A stretch of DNA of 64,000 nucleotides from Aaosphaeria pasadenensis. Lineage: Eukaryota; Ascomycota; Dothideomycetes; Pleosporales. Positions 11,864-23,736 of this stretch are shown in pieces. Within the stretch, counting starts at the first letter, position 1, and each line of letters begins with the position of its first letter. Below the pieces are notes generated by a model that saw only the letters and a list, made by a program, of their open reading frames with translations, did not search any database and was not told the DNA's origin. A program made the position numbers and the translations under genes. Location: positions 186,001 to 250,000 of the forward strand of contig JAKLMB010000008.1 of the NCBI GenBank assembly GCA_022813625.1, read 5' to 3'.

Positions 11864-12078
11864 TCTTGCCCTCGATCACGATAGAAATTGAACGCTATTT
11901 CAACTGTGATAGGGAGATGAATCATAAAGATTTATAGGTAAACAGTAGCTACCGTAAAGGGAAATAAAAAGAGGTCACAAGTATGAAGGAAATGATATAT
12001 GGATCCATGAGTAAGGGAGGTTTTAGAGAGAAAGCTGTGTTGGAATTATGCTAGCTAAATTGACGAACAAAATCACAT

Positions 12079-14494
12079 CTATGCAATACCTTCACGAGGT
12101 CTCTGGGCTGCAATAGCCTCAATCGAGCGCATGTATGTCCAGTCATCTAAGAACTTTACGGCACCCCGGATGGCCGTCGAAACTATATATAAGGGGATTA
12201 TGCTGACGAACCAAAATATAAAACCAACCGAAACATCTCGACCACGATCCCCCATGACCCCGGCAGCGACCAAACAAGTCATCATATAGGCCACACCAAA
12301 GTATAGGCCCAATACTCTATAGATCCCGTTGTTGCGGAGTCCTGACAATAACACCTTCTCGCGCCGATGGAGAGGCTTGAAGTTGGGGATGGGGTCTAGG
12401 TTCTTCGCTGTTAGTTGTCCGACCCGAAGAGATTTACGGGGAAGGATGATATACCGTAATTTATCTTGATATCGCATTCGTCAATAGAATTTAAAAGAAG
12501 TATTCGCTCTTGATTTACTGTTTGCAACGTGTCGATTCCTGATTTTCGGAGCCGAATTGGGTAGAGAAAGGTCAATTCTAGTCCAGGAGTCTCCACATAG
12601 CCGCGAGAACAAAACAGCCTGCGTCCACGGAGTCCTCGTCCATAGTCAATTTTCCGCTTTGGTCGGGCGTAGAAGCAGGCTCCCTTTCGGATATCTGGAT
12701 CACTGGGCGAGGTTGCGTTCTCGATGATCACACAAGTGGAGGTGTATCCTTCTGTCTCGAGTGGATCTGCACTATCTCCGGGTAGTTCTGCAGTATAAAA
12801 GACATTTTCGCTTGCAGAATGAAGATAGACGGTAGATTTCAAGGAAAGAATTTTGTTAATAGTGAAGACTGACAAGTTTGAACAAGTATCGTCTGCCCTA
12901 TGACGATACAGTAGATGATTCCGACGAACTACCAACTGGTTCTCCAGTGCCAGAGTGTCAGCGCCGATTCTGATTGGAACCCATCTATTCTGGTGATTTC
13001 CGCTCTTCCTTGGCCCAGTATTGAAGAAGAGGGACATGGGTAAACGCTTCAAACTAAGCAAAATAGCTTGGAACATGTCCGCAGTATCATGGCACGTAAG
13101 CAGATTGCGATTGTCGAGGTCGAGTATATTCGTGATGATCATGGGAAGGTCGTTTGACATGGTAGTGGAGCGACCAGAAAGCTCGTTCCACACTGTCGCT
13201 AGCTCGCTGTATTCTCTGAAAAATGTTTCGAAAAGAGTACGTTGAAGGACTATGTCGACGCACTCGCAATGTGAACCTCGCGTACCATCGCTTTGTTCGT
13301 GAGTGCTTCGTAGATCTGGATCAGGACTGTTTGTCTCCAATACTCCTCCAGGTATTTGAAGGTTTGAGCTCAGTCCATCGGTGAAACGTTCGCAGTATGT
13401 CCCATTTAAATTAGAGGTTCTCCCTAAGACGACTGAATTATCCAGAAACTGAACGGCAATGGTTGCGGGCAATTCGCCTTCTTGAAGAGTCCAGCTGCGG
13501 CACATCCAAACACTGCATGTAAGGCGAGCTCGAGCCTCAAGGGAGAGTTCTCTTGAGATGTTACGACACATTCGTGTGTCTACATCATGAGATTCAGCAG
13601 ATGGGAAGTTGTTGTCAGAAACGGTGGCCATTAGTTCCGCGTCCAATACGAGACTTGTCATGGCTCTTTTGTATATTGACGCCATTTTATCGATCTGCAC
13701 GAGACGGAGAGAGTATTCACCTGGTCCAACCGGAATACATAATGTGTCCATCCAAAACAAAACATTAGCCTATGATTTTATTAGTGCTCATCTTTCAAGC
13801 AGCTTGATATTAGATCAGAACCTAATCTTACATCGTCTCCAACAAGCAAACGTTGCAGTTTCAGAAGGTTGGCCCTTAATCGTTTTATCTGGCACAAGGG
13901 AAGCCCGTTCTCACTCGGATTTCCAAGCCCATCAGCCCAAACGTGGGAAATGGCTATGTATTTAGATTTCATCGACCTATAATGGACTTGCAGCGTATCC
14001 GTCGGGTTTAAGCAACGATGCCTGTCAAGTGAGACGAGTGGAACTCCGCCTCGCCGGATGACCCTGACAAGCTCATCATACGGCGTCGAAATCATTGAAC
14101 ATTCGCAACCTTCTGTTGTGTGTCGAGTCCTGTACGTGGCCGCATCGGTATGGTAGGCAACGCACGCAGAGTAGTTCGAGCAGCGATTATGATCAGCGAG
14201 CCGCTTTGGTGATCTCTCCAGAGAAGCCAGATACGAGAAAGTATTGATGTCGTAGGTTCTGGAAAGATGTTCGACCTGGTGTTGGCACCATCCCTTTGAG
14301 GTCATCAGCTTTTTATACCTTTCTAACTCTTCAGATGACGACGGTTGGGTCTCGGGGCGGTCTGCAGATATGTCCAAATGACCGGACGCGTGGAAACAGC
14401 ACTCTCGGTGCTTTAATTTGGATTCAGCACGTTTTTTCTGCCTTCTTTCAGCCCTCGCAGCTTTTATAATGATTCTGTCCATCGGAATGACCAT
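12079..14494 (-). CDS. HET-domain protein with C-terminal membrane segments
   Basis: Predicted exons are 14494–13832, 13769–12455 and 12407–12079, giving 768 residues. Intron 1 (GTAAGA…CATAG) and intron 2 (GTATAT…CTAACAG) restore the frame exactly. The HET module shows YIAISHVWADGLGNP before intron 1, then FWMDTLCIPV and later MCRSWTLQEGEL, the three classical HET blocks. The N-terminus is basic with scattered Cys and His. The last exon adds two hydrophobic helices (GLYFGVAYMMTCLVAAGVM and VGFIFWFVSIIPLYIVS), so the protein may be membrane-anchored. HET proteins trigger heterokaryon incompatibility cell death in related fungi; which alleles this one senses cannot be told. The ATG at 14494 could also be the second Met, four residues on. 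Confidence 0.82.
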
Positions 14495-15701
14495 CTTGGT
14501 GGACGCTAAGATAGTTCACAGAGGTGTTGGGCCATGCTTCAGCGACTAGGCAGCATCCGAAGCGCTTTGGAAGGCTTTCCAAGGAATATATATTATCCAG
14601 GAAGGTAATCAAACATGTAGCACTGTGACATTGGCATGTAGCGCAGATTAGGCTGTACACATTTAGGACTGACCAATCATATCACTTGTGAACTTTCGTC
14701 CATTTATGTCGATATTCTTCAGAATACCACGGTAAAAAGAACGAAGAATATTTTCGGTACATTTGGAAAGATTTAGCCTGCGCATAGAAGAGGACATCAT
14801 AATATTAAATGGTTCTATACCTTAAGGATAGATTTATTTCCTCTCTACTATGGATTCTGAGGATAGCCTCTTTCCCATTTTGACGTCTTTCAATCACTAA
14901 GCCATTAATCCTTGCCCGATCCGTTGTACCCTTCTTATATTGACAGCATCTTGGTACAGCCATTACTTGTCTCCCTGTATAGTCTTTGGGAGCAATATTT
15001 ACAACTCGAAGAACCTCCCGTGCAAACGCCCAACTATCATTATCTAGTTTAAAGATGCTATTTGTTGAATGCAATTACGTAGTGGTTTATCACGAGGATC
15101 GTGGGGATGAGCTGGGTTGGAAATGCAGTGATGGATAGAGAGTGAGAGAGCCATTCAATCATGCTATGAAATCAGAATGGATGCATACAAAAGACCCCAG
15201 GCTTTTTGATTGTTTTGTTTTTTGTCGAGAACTTGCGGCACAGTATAGTGCGGAGTGGGATTGGTTTGCTATTGGCACCCCGCGACCTCAGATATTTCGC
15301 TACCTAAAACGGGATCTTTCCCTTCCCGATTCCCTCATCCACCCTGGGACCGTGCCTTGGGACGAAGAAATGGTTTGCGACTAGATTGTTCTTTTATCAT
15401 TATGACGAGCCTGCAGCATCGGCCATGCCCTATTTCGGTTTTTACTTGGGAAAGAACGGCTGAGCGTAGAACAGGTAATCTGGTCAATTTTCATTTCTAT
15501 TCTACTTCGAACCTACTCCGTTGTTGATGTGTGCCCAATGTGCGACTGAGCTTGCAATTCTAAGTCGCGTCATTTCGAAAGGTTCCTGAGAAAAGAAAGC
15601 GATGGGTTGAATAGTGAAACAACATTATTTGAGCTCTGTTCCATCGGCCGCAGTTAAGAATCAAGCGGCTCCAAACTCTCCCTCGCGCCCTATTCGAACT
15701 C
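14495..15701. other. Gene-free, AT-rich region
   Basis: This 1.2 kb stretch separates the first HET gene from the DUF6604 gene. The longest minus-strand frame (14805–15074) lacks an ATG and is preceded by a stop, so I do not call it. No repeat or RNA was recognised. Confidence 0.55.
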
Positions 15702-18299
15702 CTACCTCATGCCGTAATGCTTCAAAAGAATCTTGACTTCTAACCCGCCCCCACCAGTTTCAATCATTTCCTCTATGGTGCCTGCAGCTTGCTTCAAGAG
15801 CTCCGAGCTCACGACATCCTTTTTCTTTGGACGGAAGGGCTTCCCAAGCTTCTTGGTCTGAGTAGCTGTCAACAAGATGTAGCCTGCCACGAGTGGAAGT
15901 CGACTCTCCTTTTTGATATACCGAGGGCCATATATGCGTCTCAATTCGTCAGAACTGGCCTCTTTGATGGCCCGCAGCACTCTCCAGGCCGAACGGTGCA
16001 GGTGGAAATGGTCAAATGTGAGTGCTAACTCTTCAGACTTGAGTGACTGGCAGATCAAATTGAGCACCTCTGAGGTCGTTTGCACTTTCGATTTGCCTGA
16101 ACCTTTGTGGCGTCTTGGGACCTCGGCCGTTTCCGCGATGTTGGCAATGTCTAAGTCGTCTTTGTCAAAAGCACACTTTGCTAGCACTTGATCAATATTT
16201 GGCATGGCTTTCCCGAGGTCGAAGGTTGAATATCCAAGCCGTAGTTCGTATGCAACCGGGCTTATAATCCGCCCCTCAATGTGGAGTGGGCCTTGTTTTG
16301 ACCACGTCCCGCCATCAGCAGAATAGCCCATTGAGAGGTAGAAGCGTTCGCAGTAATCTTTCAGAGTATTTGGTCTACTGCCAACAAACATCGTAGAATC
16401 GCTGTAAAGCGTTAAAGCGACTTCCATGTCTCGCCACTCCTTGCCCAAGAAATTCTCTCCCCGGGCGGCGTTGTAGATTTGTGCAGCTGTTTTTGCAGAA
16501 CCCCAGGCATTGAGGAAGCTTGTACCGACTTCTTGCATGTCGAGTTTCATTCCAAAAAGGAGGGAACCGCAGAGCCAAGGGTGTTTGGTGAAGAAAGCAT
16601 GTCGCTTATGCGGTTCGGGGTGCTATGTACAATCATTAGCGTACGGATCGTAGATTTCTGTGTTCATGTGAATGGCTTACCACGCCAGCCTTGATCATCT
16701 ATTCTAATGTCAGCGGATCACAGCTTCACTTCAATCAAGTAGGTTACTTACCGCATCTGTTTTCAACTGTTGGAGCATGTCCCCCTCGAACCAACGCTCA
16801 ACTTTCCTTATTATTGTTTTCATACACACATCATTCACTCGTGGCCAGGCATCCACCCTCAGATTTTCATGAAATCTGAAGTTTTCCTCCAGGGAGGCTT
16901 TGGCATTGTGAGCATACCTTTGGAGCTCTGCCCAAGCCATATGAGATTTGCCGCGGAGGGTGTGCTGGATATCCAAATAGATTTGGGCGGCAAAATCTAG
17001 TGTCAGCGTGTGACGACGTCGCTCCCTAAATACGCTCACGGATTTCGTCAGTGCATCAGTGGCTGGTAGACCCGTCCTTTTGTTGGCGTGGTCGAAGAAG
17101 GTTATATCTAAAAGAATTTCTAGAAGGAGGATTTTATCCTCTTCATACTTTTCAGAATGACTCATCTTTCCTCGATCTTGCTTGGGGTCATAGACACCAA
17201 AATATCCTGGCTTGTACATTGGTAAGGGGTAGTGATCGAAAACGTGTCCGAAAGAATCAAGAACGATATGAGAAACTATGAGAGAAGTTTCCGCGGTTTC
17301 GTAGAGGGTAAGATCAAAAGGATCTGATGGTTGAGAGTCCGCTGACGGAGCTTGTTCTTGGAGTAAGCACTGCGTTCCAAAGAACGTAGTTCTGGCCTGT
17401 ATGGTATCTGATTCCGATGGATGATCCGTCAAAAACTGCTTTTCTAGTTCTAGCGTCAATTGGATTGCTACGTTGGTGGTAGCGGCGGCGGAAATGAGAC
17501 TGGTGTAGTTCTGGGAATATGAATGCCAAATCTGTCGGAGAGTGCTCCGAATCTCTGACAAGTCCTGCAAGAGTGCAGCAGTTGCGAGATACACCTCAAG
17601 CGGGTCGTCGAAAGGCTCCACTTCGTAGAGAGCGCCAGCTGACTCCGCCTCTTCGACAGCCGGCGCCACGTCTGGAGCCTTGAGAAATTCCTTGGAAGGT
17701 TCTTCAACTGTTAGAACAGCGAACAGGTTCTTCAGGCGACCTTCGATCTCCTTGTCCGAATCCAGGACTGTCGTGGGTTTGTCCTGAGATTTGACGGACC
17801 CAGTCTGGAGGCGCGGTTCGAGAGCATGTCTCACTTTCTTTAGAATCGATAGAAAATAGGATTGCCCCTCGTCGCTGTCACTTCCAGCTTCGGTTGCCTT
17901 TCGGAGAGCGTCGTAATCCTTAATCTGTCGAAGGTGGATTGCCCTTTCGATTGATGTCCAGACTTGTGCAGGAACTGTGACACCTGGCTTGGATGCCAAA
18001 TAGTCTGCCAGCGTCACAAAGTCCTCGACGGAAACGGCGTACTTCTGCATGGACCTTGGAGGGGAATTCGGCATACTCGCAGCATTGACTTTGGCATCTT
18101 GCTTGGCCTTTGCCCGAGCCTTTCCTTTGAGGCGCTTGCTTTTCTGGACTTGATTGTGACTATTCCTAGTGATCAGATCCGCAGAGACCAGATCTCCGCA
18201 AAACCCGAATCTTTGTGCAGTTGTCGCAAGCCATGTCGCAATATTGTCGGTATCCTGCTTATAGCGATGGTAAGTATTGGTCAAGGTGGATGGGAACAT
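15702..18299 (-). CDS. DUF6604-domain protein, large fungal protein of unknown role
   Basis: Predicted exons are 18299–16752, 16698–16681 and 16622–15702, giving 828 residues. The middle exon is only 18 nt (MIKAGV) and both introns are GTAAG…TAG; phases are 0 throughout. The N-terminus (LTNTYHRYKQDTDNIATWL … AQRFGF) is the pattern of the fungal DUF6604 domain, followed by a basic stretch (KGKARAKAKQDAK) that could be a nuclear signal. The rest is mostly predicted helix, with FFTKHPWLCGSLLFG after the micro-exon. The function of DUF6604 proteins is unknown; they often occur in fungal accessory regions with HET and NLR-like genes, which matches the setting here. There is no signal peptide or obvious catalytic motif. 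Confidence 0.75.
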
Positions 18300-19378
18300 T
18301 GTGCTTGGGACTAGTCGATGGGGTTGGTATTTGATTGATGCCGAGGGTGTCTCTTGTATGTAACCTGGTGATTGGCAGGGGTTAAATTCGCAAGAAGAAG
18401 ATCGGTTTCCATGTAATCGTTACCACACCATTATATACAGCGAGACCTCGATTTTGAGGAGAACCGTAATTGTTTGCTCTTTCATGTGGAACATACACAA
18501 GGAAACATTTCTAGGCGATATTAAGCCTAGTGAAATTACGAGACTCAACGTGATTGGACACAACGCGGGGTCATTGACAACCATGGTCAACCGACATGGG
18601 CAAAGGAAGAAACACCCAATAACGATATCCGTGTGTGATACACAGGCGCTTGTATGTGTTTCAGCCAGTATATTGATGGAGAAAAGAGTGTTTCCATCGG
18701 GTCACAGGTGCATAAGGGCAATCGTTGCGTTGGTAACTGCATGAGTATCGTACCTAGATAAATGTATTCCAGAAGCAACGCGTTAATTCTTGACACCTAA
18801 GGGTTGGTTAAATAACGACAGGTTTTCACGAGGTCCTCGTCGAGAGCGAAAATCAGTAGTAGTAACATTCAGTCCATTGTTGGAGTACAATCCTCCCGAT
18901 ATGCCGGTAGCCAAGAGGGCTGTGACCAACTCATCAATGCAGCTACCCGTCACAGTTGAGATGGCGTCAAGAAAGTGTTGCACCGATGAAAATCGTGATG
19001 CAAGACCGCAATTTCGCTGTCTTTGGAAAGAATTTTCCAATACGATTCAAAGAATCACTCAGTTCTTGACTGTGATGCAGTAAACAGTACTAATAAAAAT
19101 GACTCCGCCGATACTGCTTAAGCAATTGATTCTAATGACGTATATAAAGGTAATGACTGTTCCCGACATAATACCGACCAATGACTGAGTGAGTGGAAGC
19201 CTTATTTCGCGAAGATTGAAGGGAATTTTCCGTAACACTACAAAGACCCGAGGACAACGATGAGTTGTAAGAATTGAGTTGTGGCTATTCTGCACAAAGC
19301 AAACTTCGTGGTGACGACTGGTGAAGCACTAGCAACTTCCACCTTTTCAGAGTCAAGATGTCATCGTTCGCTTGAGCT
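18300..19378. other. Intergenic, no gene seen
   Basis: This 1.1 kb stretch should include the promoter of the DUF6604 gene (TATA-like TTATATA near 18430) and the 3' end of the dehydrogenase gene. Open frames are short and unrecognised. Confidence 0.55.
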
Positions 19379-20370
19379 CTACATCGGCACGCCCTGCAAA
19401 GAGATCTTCAGAAGGTGCGACTCTTCAATCTCTTTAGCATGAGATTTCAGCTCATTCACGTCCCAGTTAACCCAGACGAATTTACCCTTGAGGAATTCGG
19501 CTTCGGGGGATGCGATCCAAACATGGAAGTGGCCTGGCAGCGCAACTAATATGTTGGTCAGTAAACGTAATATAAAAAAGCGATACAAGAGGTTCGTTGA
19601 TGACACGGAATATAACTTGAAAGTCAAAAAGCATGTAGCTTACCATCATCTTGCCCTGCAAAATCAGAAACCTGGTTAAGCTCAGTTGTAACCACCCCAG
19701 GCTGGATATTGAAAATGTCGAGATCAGGATATTCGGACTGGAGATAGTCGAACATCTTGGCTATGGCTAACTTAAGCGCTGCGTAAGCCCACACTCCGGG
19801 TACCGGGTCGATGTGTGCAATGCCGGAGCTGATGTTCAAGAGCTTTGCTTTGGGCGAGAGCAAAGGCAAAATCGTCTGGACCACGTAGAAGGAACCCATT
19901 AAGTTCTCCTCAATACTCTCGCGCAATTCTTTCTCGCCGTATGTTGTGAGGGAGTTCGGTGGCTTGAGCGAACCGGCGTTATTGACGAAGACGTCGACCT
20001 TGGCTCCGCCAGCTTTCTTGCTGGCACTGGTGAAAGCGGCCTCCAAAGCTTGACGTTGGCTGATATCAACACTCTCAAAGATAACAGTGGTGATCCCCGC
20101 AGGATTGGCCTTTCTGATTTCCTCAGCAGCAGACTGCAGTTTTTCGATGCGACGTCCGAAGATAGCGATCGCTTTGGCACCTGCCTGCGCGAAAGCAATT
20201 GCCGTAGCCTTGCCAATTCCGCTGCCGCCACCCGTGATGAAGACGACTTTTCCAGCGGCGCTTAGCTCAGGACGAGAAGGGTTGATCTCAGAATAAGGCT
20301 CGGTGTGCCAAGTTTTGGTGAAGGACTTGAACATTTCATTTCCTTGATAAGGCCCGTAGTAGGTAGTCAT
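19379..20370 (-). CDS. Short-chain dehydrogenase/reductase
   Basis: Exons 20370–19644 and 19545–19379 give 297 residues; the intron is GTAAGC…ATTAG in phase 1. The Rossmann motif TGGGSGIG lies at residues 46–53, NNAG at 130–133, the structural Asn at 156, and the catalytic Ser-Tyr-Lys at S182, Y196 and K200 (YAALK). The C-terminal exon (LPGHFHVWIASPEAEFLKGKFVWVNWDV) is typical of classical fungal SDRs. It should be an NAD(P)(H)-dependent alcohol or ketone oxidoreductase; the substrate cannot be read from sequence. I use the ATG at 20370 rather than an upstream in-frame ATG at 20427, because fungal homologues start just before the Rossmann fold. A Zn2Cys6 regulator lies upstream on the same strand. 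Confidence 0.88.
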
Positions 20371-21007
20371 CTTTGCGGAAGTACACTGTATGGAGCGAGG
20401 AGAGAGAATATAGAATGTAGGATACAATTGAAGTTTCGATGTCTTTTGCTTGCTTGTTGTGATGAAGAGAATAGATTCTGATTCCGCGACATTTGAGACT
20501 GATTAAATACATATCTAGCAATAACGTTTTACTAGAATTTCAGACCAGAGTACACGAATTGCTTCCACGAGTGGCAGACACATTTCAAATCTTGATTGAC
20601 GCTGAAATATGATGACCACATTTCAAATCCAGTTCGACGTGGAAAAAATGATAATTACATTGTATCGTGGTTCCGTGGAACATGGTACGCTAAGATAAGT
20701 GACAGTTCCATAGCGGGGAGGTAGACGCTAATAGTCGCCTTCATAAGCACTACATATAACCTGATGGATTGATAATGCGTACAGAATGCACCAAAATGGA
20801 GGAGGTTCCGTGGCGTTTTGGATTATAAAATCAATATGCATGTCGTTTCCATGCTACGAAAATTACATTATTTACCCTCGAAGGTCGAATTCAAAAATTG
20901 CTTGATATTTCTAGAGGATTGATCGTACTTTATCGATTTAGAATATAGACAAGACACAGTTTTACATATTTTGATGGCCATTAATGGTAATCTCTCTACA
21001 GTTCATA
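20371..21007. promoter_or_regulatory. Promoter region of the dehydrogenase with repeated motifs
   Basis: The 637-nt gap between the regulator and the dehydrogenase contains an imperfect 38-nt tandem repeat (20580–20655), a 12-nt palindrome GTTCCGTGGAAC (20670–20681) and a second GGTTCCGTGG at 20804–20813. These are candidate binding sites for the adjacent Zn2Cys6 protein. Otherwise the stretch is AT-rich and gene-free. Confidence 0.4.
20580..20655 (+). repeat. Imperfect 38-nt tandem repeat in dehydrogenase promoter
   Basis: Two adjacent copies start with the identical 12-mer ACATTTCAAATC at 20580 and 20618. The following bases match partly (GACG, then GAAA…ATGAT). The array lies 210–285 nt upstream of the predicted dehydrogenase start. 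Confidence 0.65.
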
Positions 21008-22821
21008 CTAGATATTCGAAATACACGAAGAACGACCGAAATTATCGCCAACGATGGCCGCTTCGGCACATTTTTGTTGCGTCCGCTGATGCAGTTCAGT
21101 GCAAGTAGCATGGAATGAATGCAGCCCTTCATGCCCGGTCTCCTTCGCCATTCTTCCAACGGTCTGCAACCCGATTTCCACAAGATCGCTGTCTAAAGAC
21201 AAATCACTGTGTCTCGGTTCGTGCATGCTGTTGGTTGTTAAAAGCACCATAGCTGTCATGTACGCACATCCGGTCATCCTGTTATAATATGGTTAATGGT
21301 GAACTCTTTTTTCGAAGGATGACATATTGGGGGGAATAGGTTGGATCAGGAAGTAGGTGCAACGGCGGGTACTCACCACCAATTCCAGCGGTTTGTCTCT
21401 CCCAAGTCCCTAAACAGCACCAGCAAACCGCGTGCCTCATCTACCAATGTCTCCCACTCTGGCGGCAGCTGCGGTGCAATCCCATGACTACCATACCTAC
21501 GGATACTGGCAATCCACCCGGCATCCCAGGCATGAGCTTGGTTCACAAGAGTTGTACAAGTCAGACTCGTAGCATGTAACATCCCTAGGAAGCGGCGCGT
21601 ACTAGGAGCTACACTTTTTGAGCCCACTTCGGCGTTGAACTCGGATGGAATGGAGGCTTTCCACTGCTCGAGTGCATGTGACACGCTTTGTAGTGCACGT
21701 GACCGTTCTTCAGGACTGCGTTTTCGAGACCGCGTTGAATATATGTAGTCATATACACCGCCTTCGACAGCAGCTAATTGAATGCGTGCTGTGAGAAAAT
21801 TCATCTGCAGGTTTCCATCGACGGTAGTGATAACACCTGAGGTTTTGTCTTCTTGGATTTTGTTGATTTTTCTCTTGTTTTCGTCGTAGTTTAGGACTTC
21901 CGGCGAAGGCATGTCAAGATTGATATCGTCATCATTCTGGATTGAGGGTTGTTTTGAGCGCATGCTGAGGTCTTTGTCGAGAATATACGCCAACCAGAAC
22001 ACATAATCTCGCTGTCTTGCCTCCCGAATATCTAAGTGCGCTGAGTAGTCCCGGTCATGCAGGCCAATCGAGTGTGCGAGACGTAGTGTTGTAGCAATTA
22101 AGATCAGCGAAGGCTTTAGATCGTGTGAAGCCTGAAGCAGCATCACCATGCCCACCAGCACTTGGACGTTAAGGAGCTGGACACTGCCCAACACTACCCT
22201 CGACAGCACTGACTCTGCCCTGCTAAGACATGTGGCGGAAGAAGGGATATCCTGATCGACTACTAAGTCGTGCCGCCGCGCGAGAGCCAGCACGATGTTA
22301 ATAGCAGCCCATGCTACTGGATCGCGTTGAAGGGGCCCAGCACTATAACAATCGTGCACCAACCTCAAGAGCGTATCGGGATGAAACAGTGGTAATACGG
22401 AGTTGAAATCTCTGAGGTAGATCTGTATGACTGGCAAGATCTGCTCTAGATGTGGTAGAACCAACAATTTTGGAGAGTCATTGTCATCTTCGCTTCTTGT
22501 GATATTTGACGGTAACACTGTCGCACCCGCACTTGCCTCCTCGTAATGAGGCAGTGGTTCAACATCAGTTCTACTTTCGACGGCATCCAAACGCTCGGCG
22601 ACTTGTTGGATCACAGACTCCAGTCGTCCCAGCCGACCTTGTGTATCGCTGACACCAGCCTCGCCCTTCGCAATGCCCCGTCGTTTTTTAGGTGCTGACT
22701 TGCGGCTAGGCGCTGTGTATGTACATTCCATCTCATACGTGACGCAATTCGAGCAGCGAGGCTTCTCCCCATTGCACTTTAACTTGCGCCGGTAGCACAA
22801 ATCGCAGGACTTTTTCGCCAT
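21008..22821 (-). CDS. Zn2Cys6 transcription factor with fungal-specific TF domain
   Basis: Exons 22821–21377 and 21278–21008 give 571 residues; the intron is GTGAGT…AACAG in phase 2. The N-terminal binuclear cluster reads CDLCYRRKLKC…CSNC…C with spacing C-x2-C-x6-C-x6-C-x2-C-x6-C at residues 6–33, followed by a basic linker (RKSAPKKRRG) and a short heptad-like region (LGRLESVIQQVAERLDAV). The middle region (PLFHPDTLLRLVHDCYSAG … ARQRDYVFWLAYILDKDLSMRSKQP) is the fungal-specific TF domain (Fungal_trans). It is nuclear and DNA-binding by family. Its position next to, and on the same strand as, the dehydrogenase suggests that gene as a target. The second exon supplies the usual helical tail. 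Confidence 0.92.
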
Positions 22822-23736
22822 TAGCTAGATGAATCTGACATCGAGATAAAGCAGGAGTCGCAGTCTGTACCTTTCTCGGAGTCTTAGTGGCTTTGTCCAT
22901 TCTTCTTTCCAATGTCGTTACTTCAGCTTATTAAGCATGTTACAGATGTTCTCGTAATTATTTAATCTCCCATGAATCTCATGGGCGATGAATTGTGGTA
23001 TGAGTTGAGGTCCTTTTCGAGGTTCCATGGAGGCACATGGTTACCTACTTATCAGTTGGTCGCTGACGAATCGAGAAGGATGATGACCACCCTAGCCTTG
23101 TTCGATGCTTCCGCGGAAGCTATCGACCAGACCTCATTGTACGCAAGCTAGATTTTAGAATACACATAGCAACTACACATCTGAATGCATGACTTCCACT
23201 CCACCTAGATTGGACTGTAATCCCACCATAGAATTTTATTTCTTCATATGTTTCGGTGACATTATCAAACCTACGTGTCGGACGAGAAGATACATCTTAT
23301 ATCATGAATACCTTCTAAGTTTGCGACTTTTAAGCCTATCTGTCTTTAACCGTATATGTAAGAAGTTGCGTATATAGTGCTTCTACCATGAGAGATTGCA
23401 GCTAAAGAAGTAATACGGCCTTGACTTTTAAGTGGCTTGTTTCACAATTCGAAGAATATGTCAATATCTTGCAATATAAGAACTACTAGGCAATCTGTAC
23501 TTCAGCATTGTTTACTGCGAGCAGGGTTGAAATTTGATTCAGAACTCTTGTAGCATGGTAACTCCATTTGATGGTGTGTTAAGCACATACAACTAGGTGC
23601 ACTTTTACTCATAGCAAATTCCAATGCATTCAATTCAAGCCAATTCGACACGTAATCAGTACTTTTATCCCAGCACGATAATAACCTAAGAAACAATTGA
23701 AACTCCCTCCTCATGGACAAGATAGGCAAAACACAC
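22822..23736. other. Intergenic, no gene seen
   Basis: This stretch is AT-rich between the regulator's promoter and the 3' end of the second HET gene. No recognisable feature. Confidence 0.55.

Larger units (their letters stand above)
10501..12078. other. AT-rich gene-free block with decayed repeats
   Basis: No open frame of useful size occurs on either strand, and stops are dense. The stretch holds a transition-only direct repeat (11428–11458 and 11833–11863) and three small hairpins (11734–11746, 11756–11792, 11796–11810). It looks like RIP-mutated remains of a mobile element, possibly an LTR fragment beginning near TGTTAGCCC at 11653, but no coding remnant survives to name the element. 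Confidence 0.5.

Noticed and set aside
14805..15074. Small minus-strand gene of 89 residues
   Set aside because: It has no ATG at its start, an in-frame stop immediately upstream and no recognisable family.
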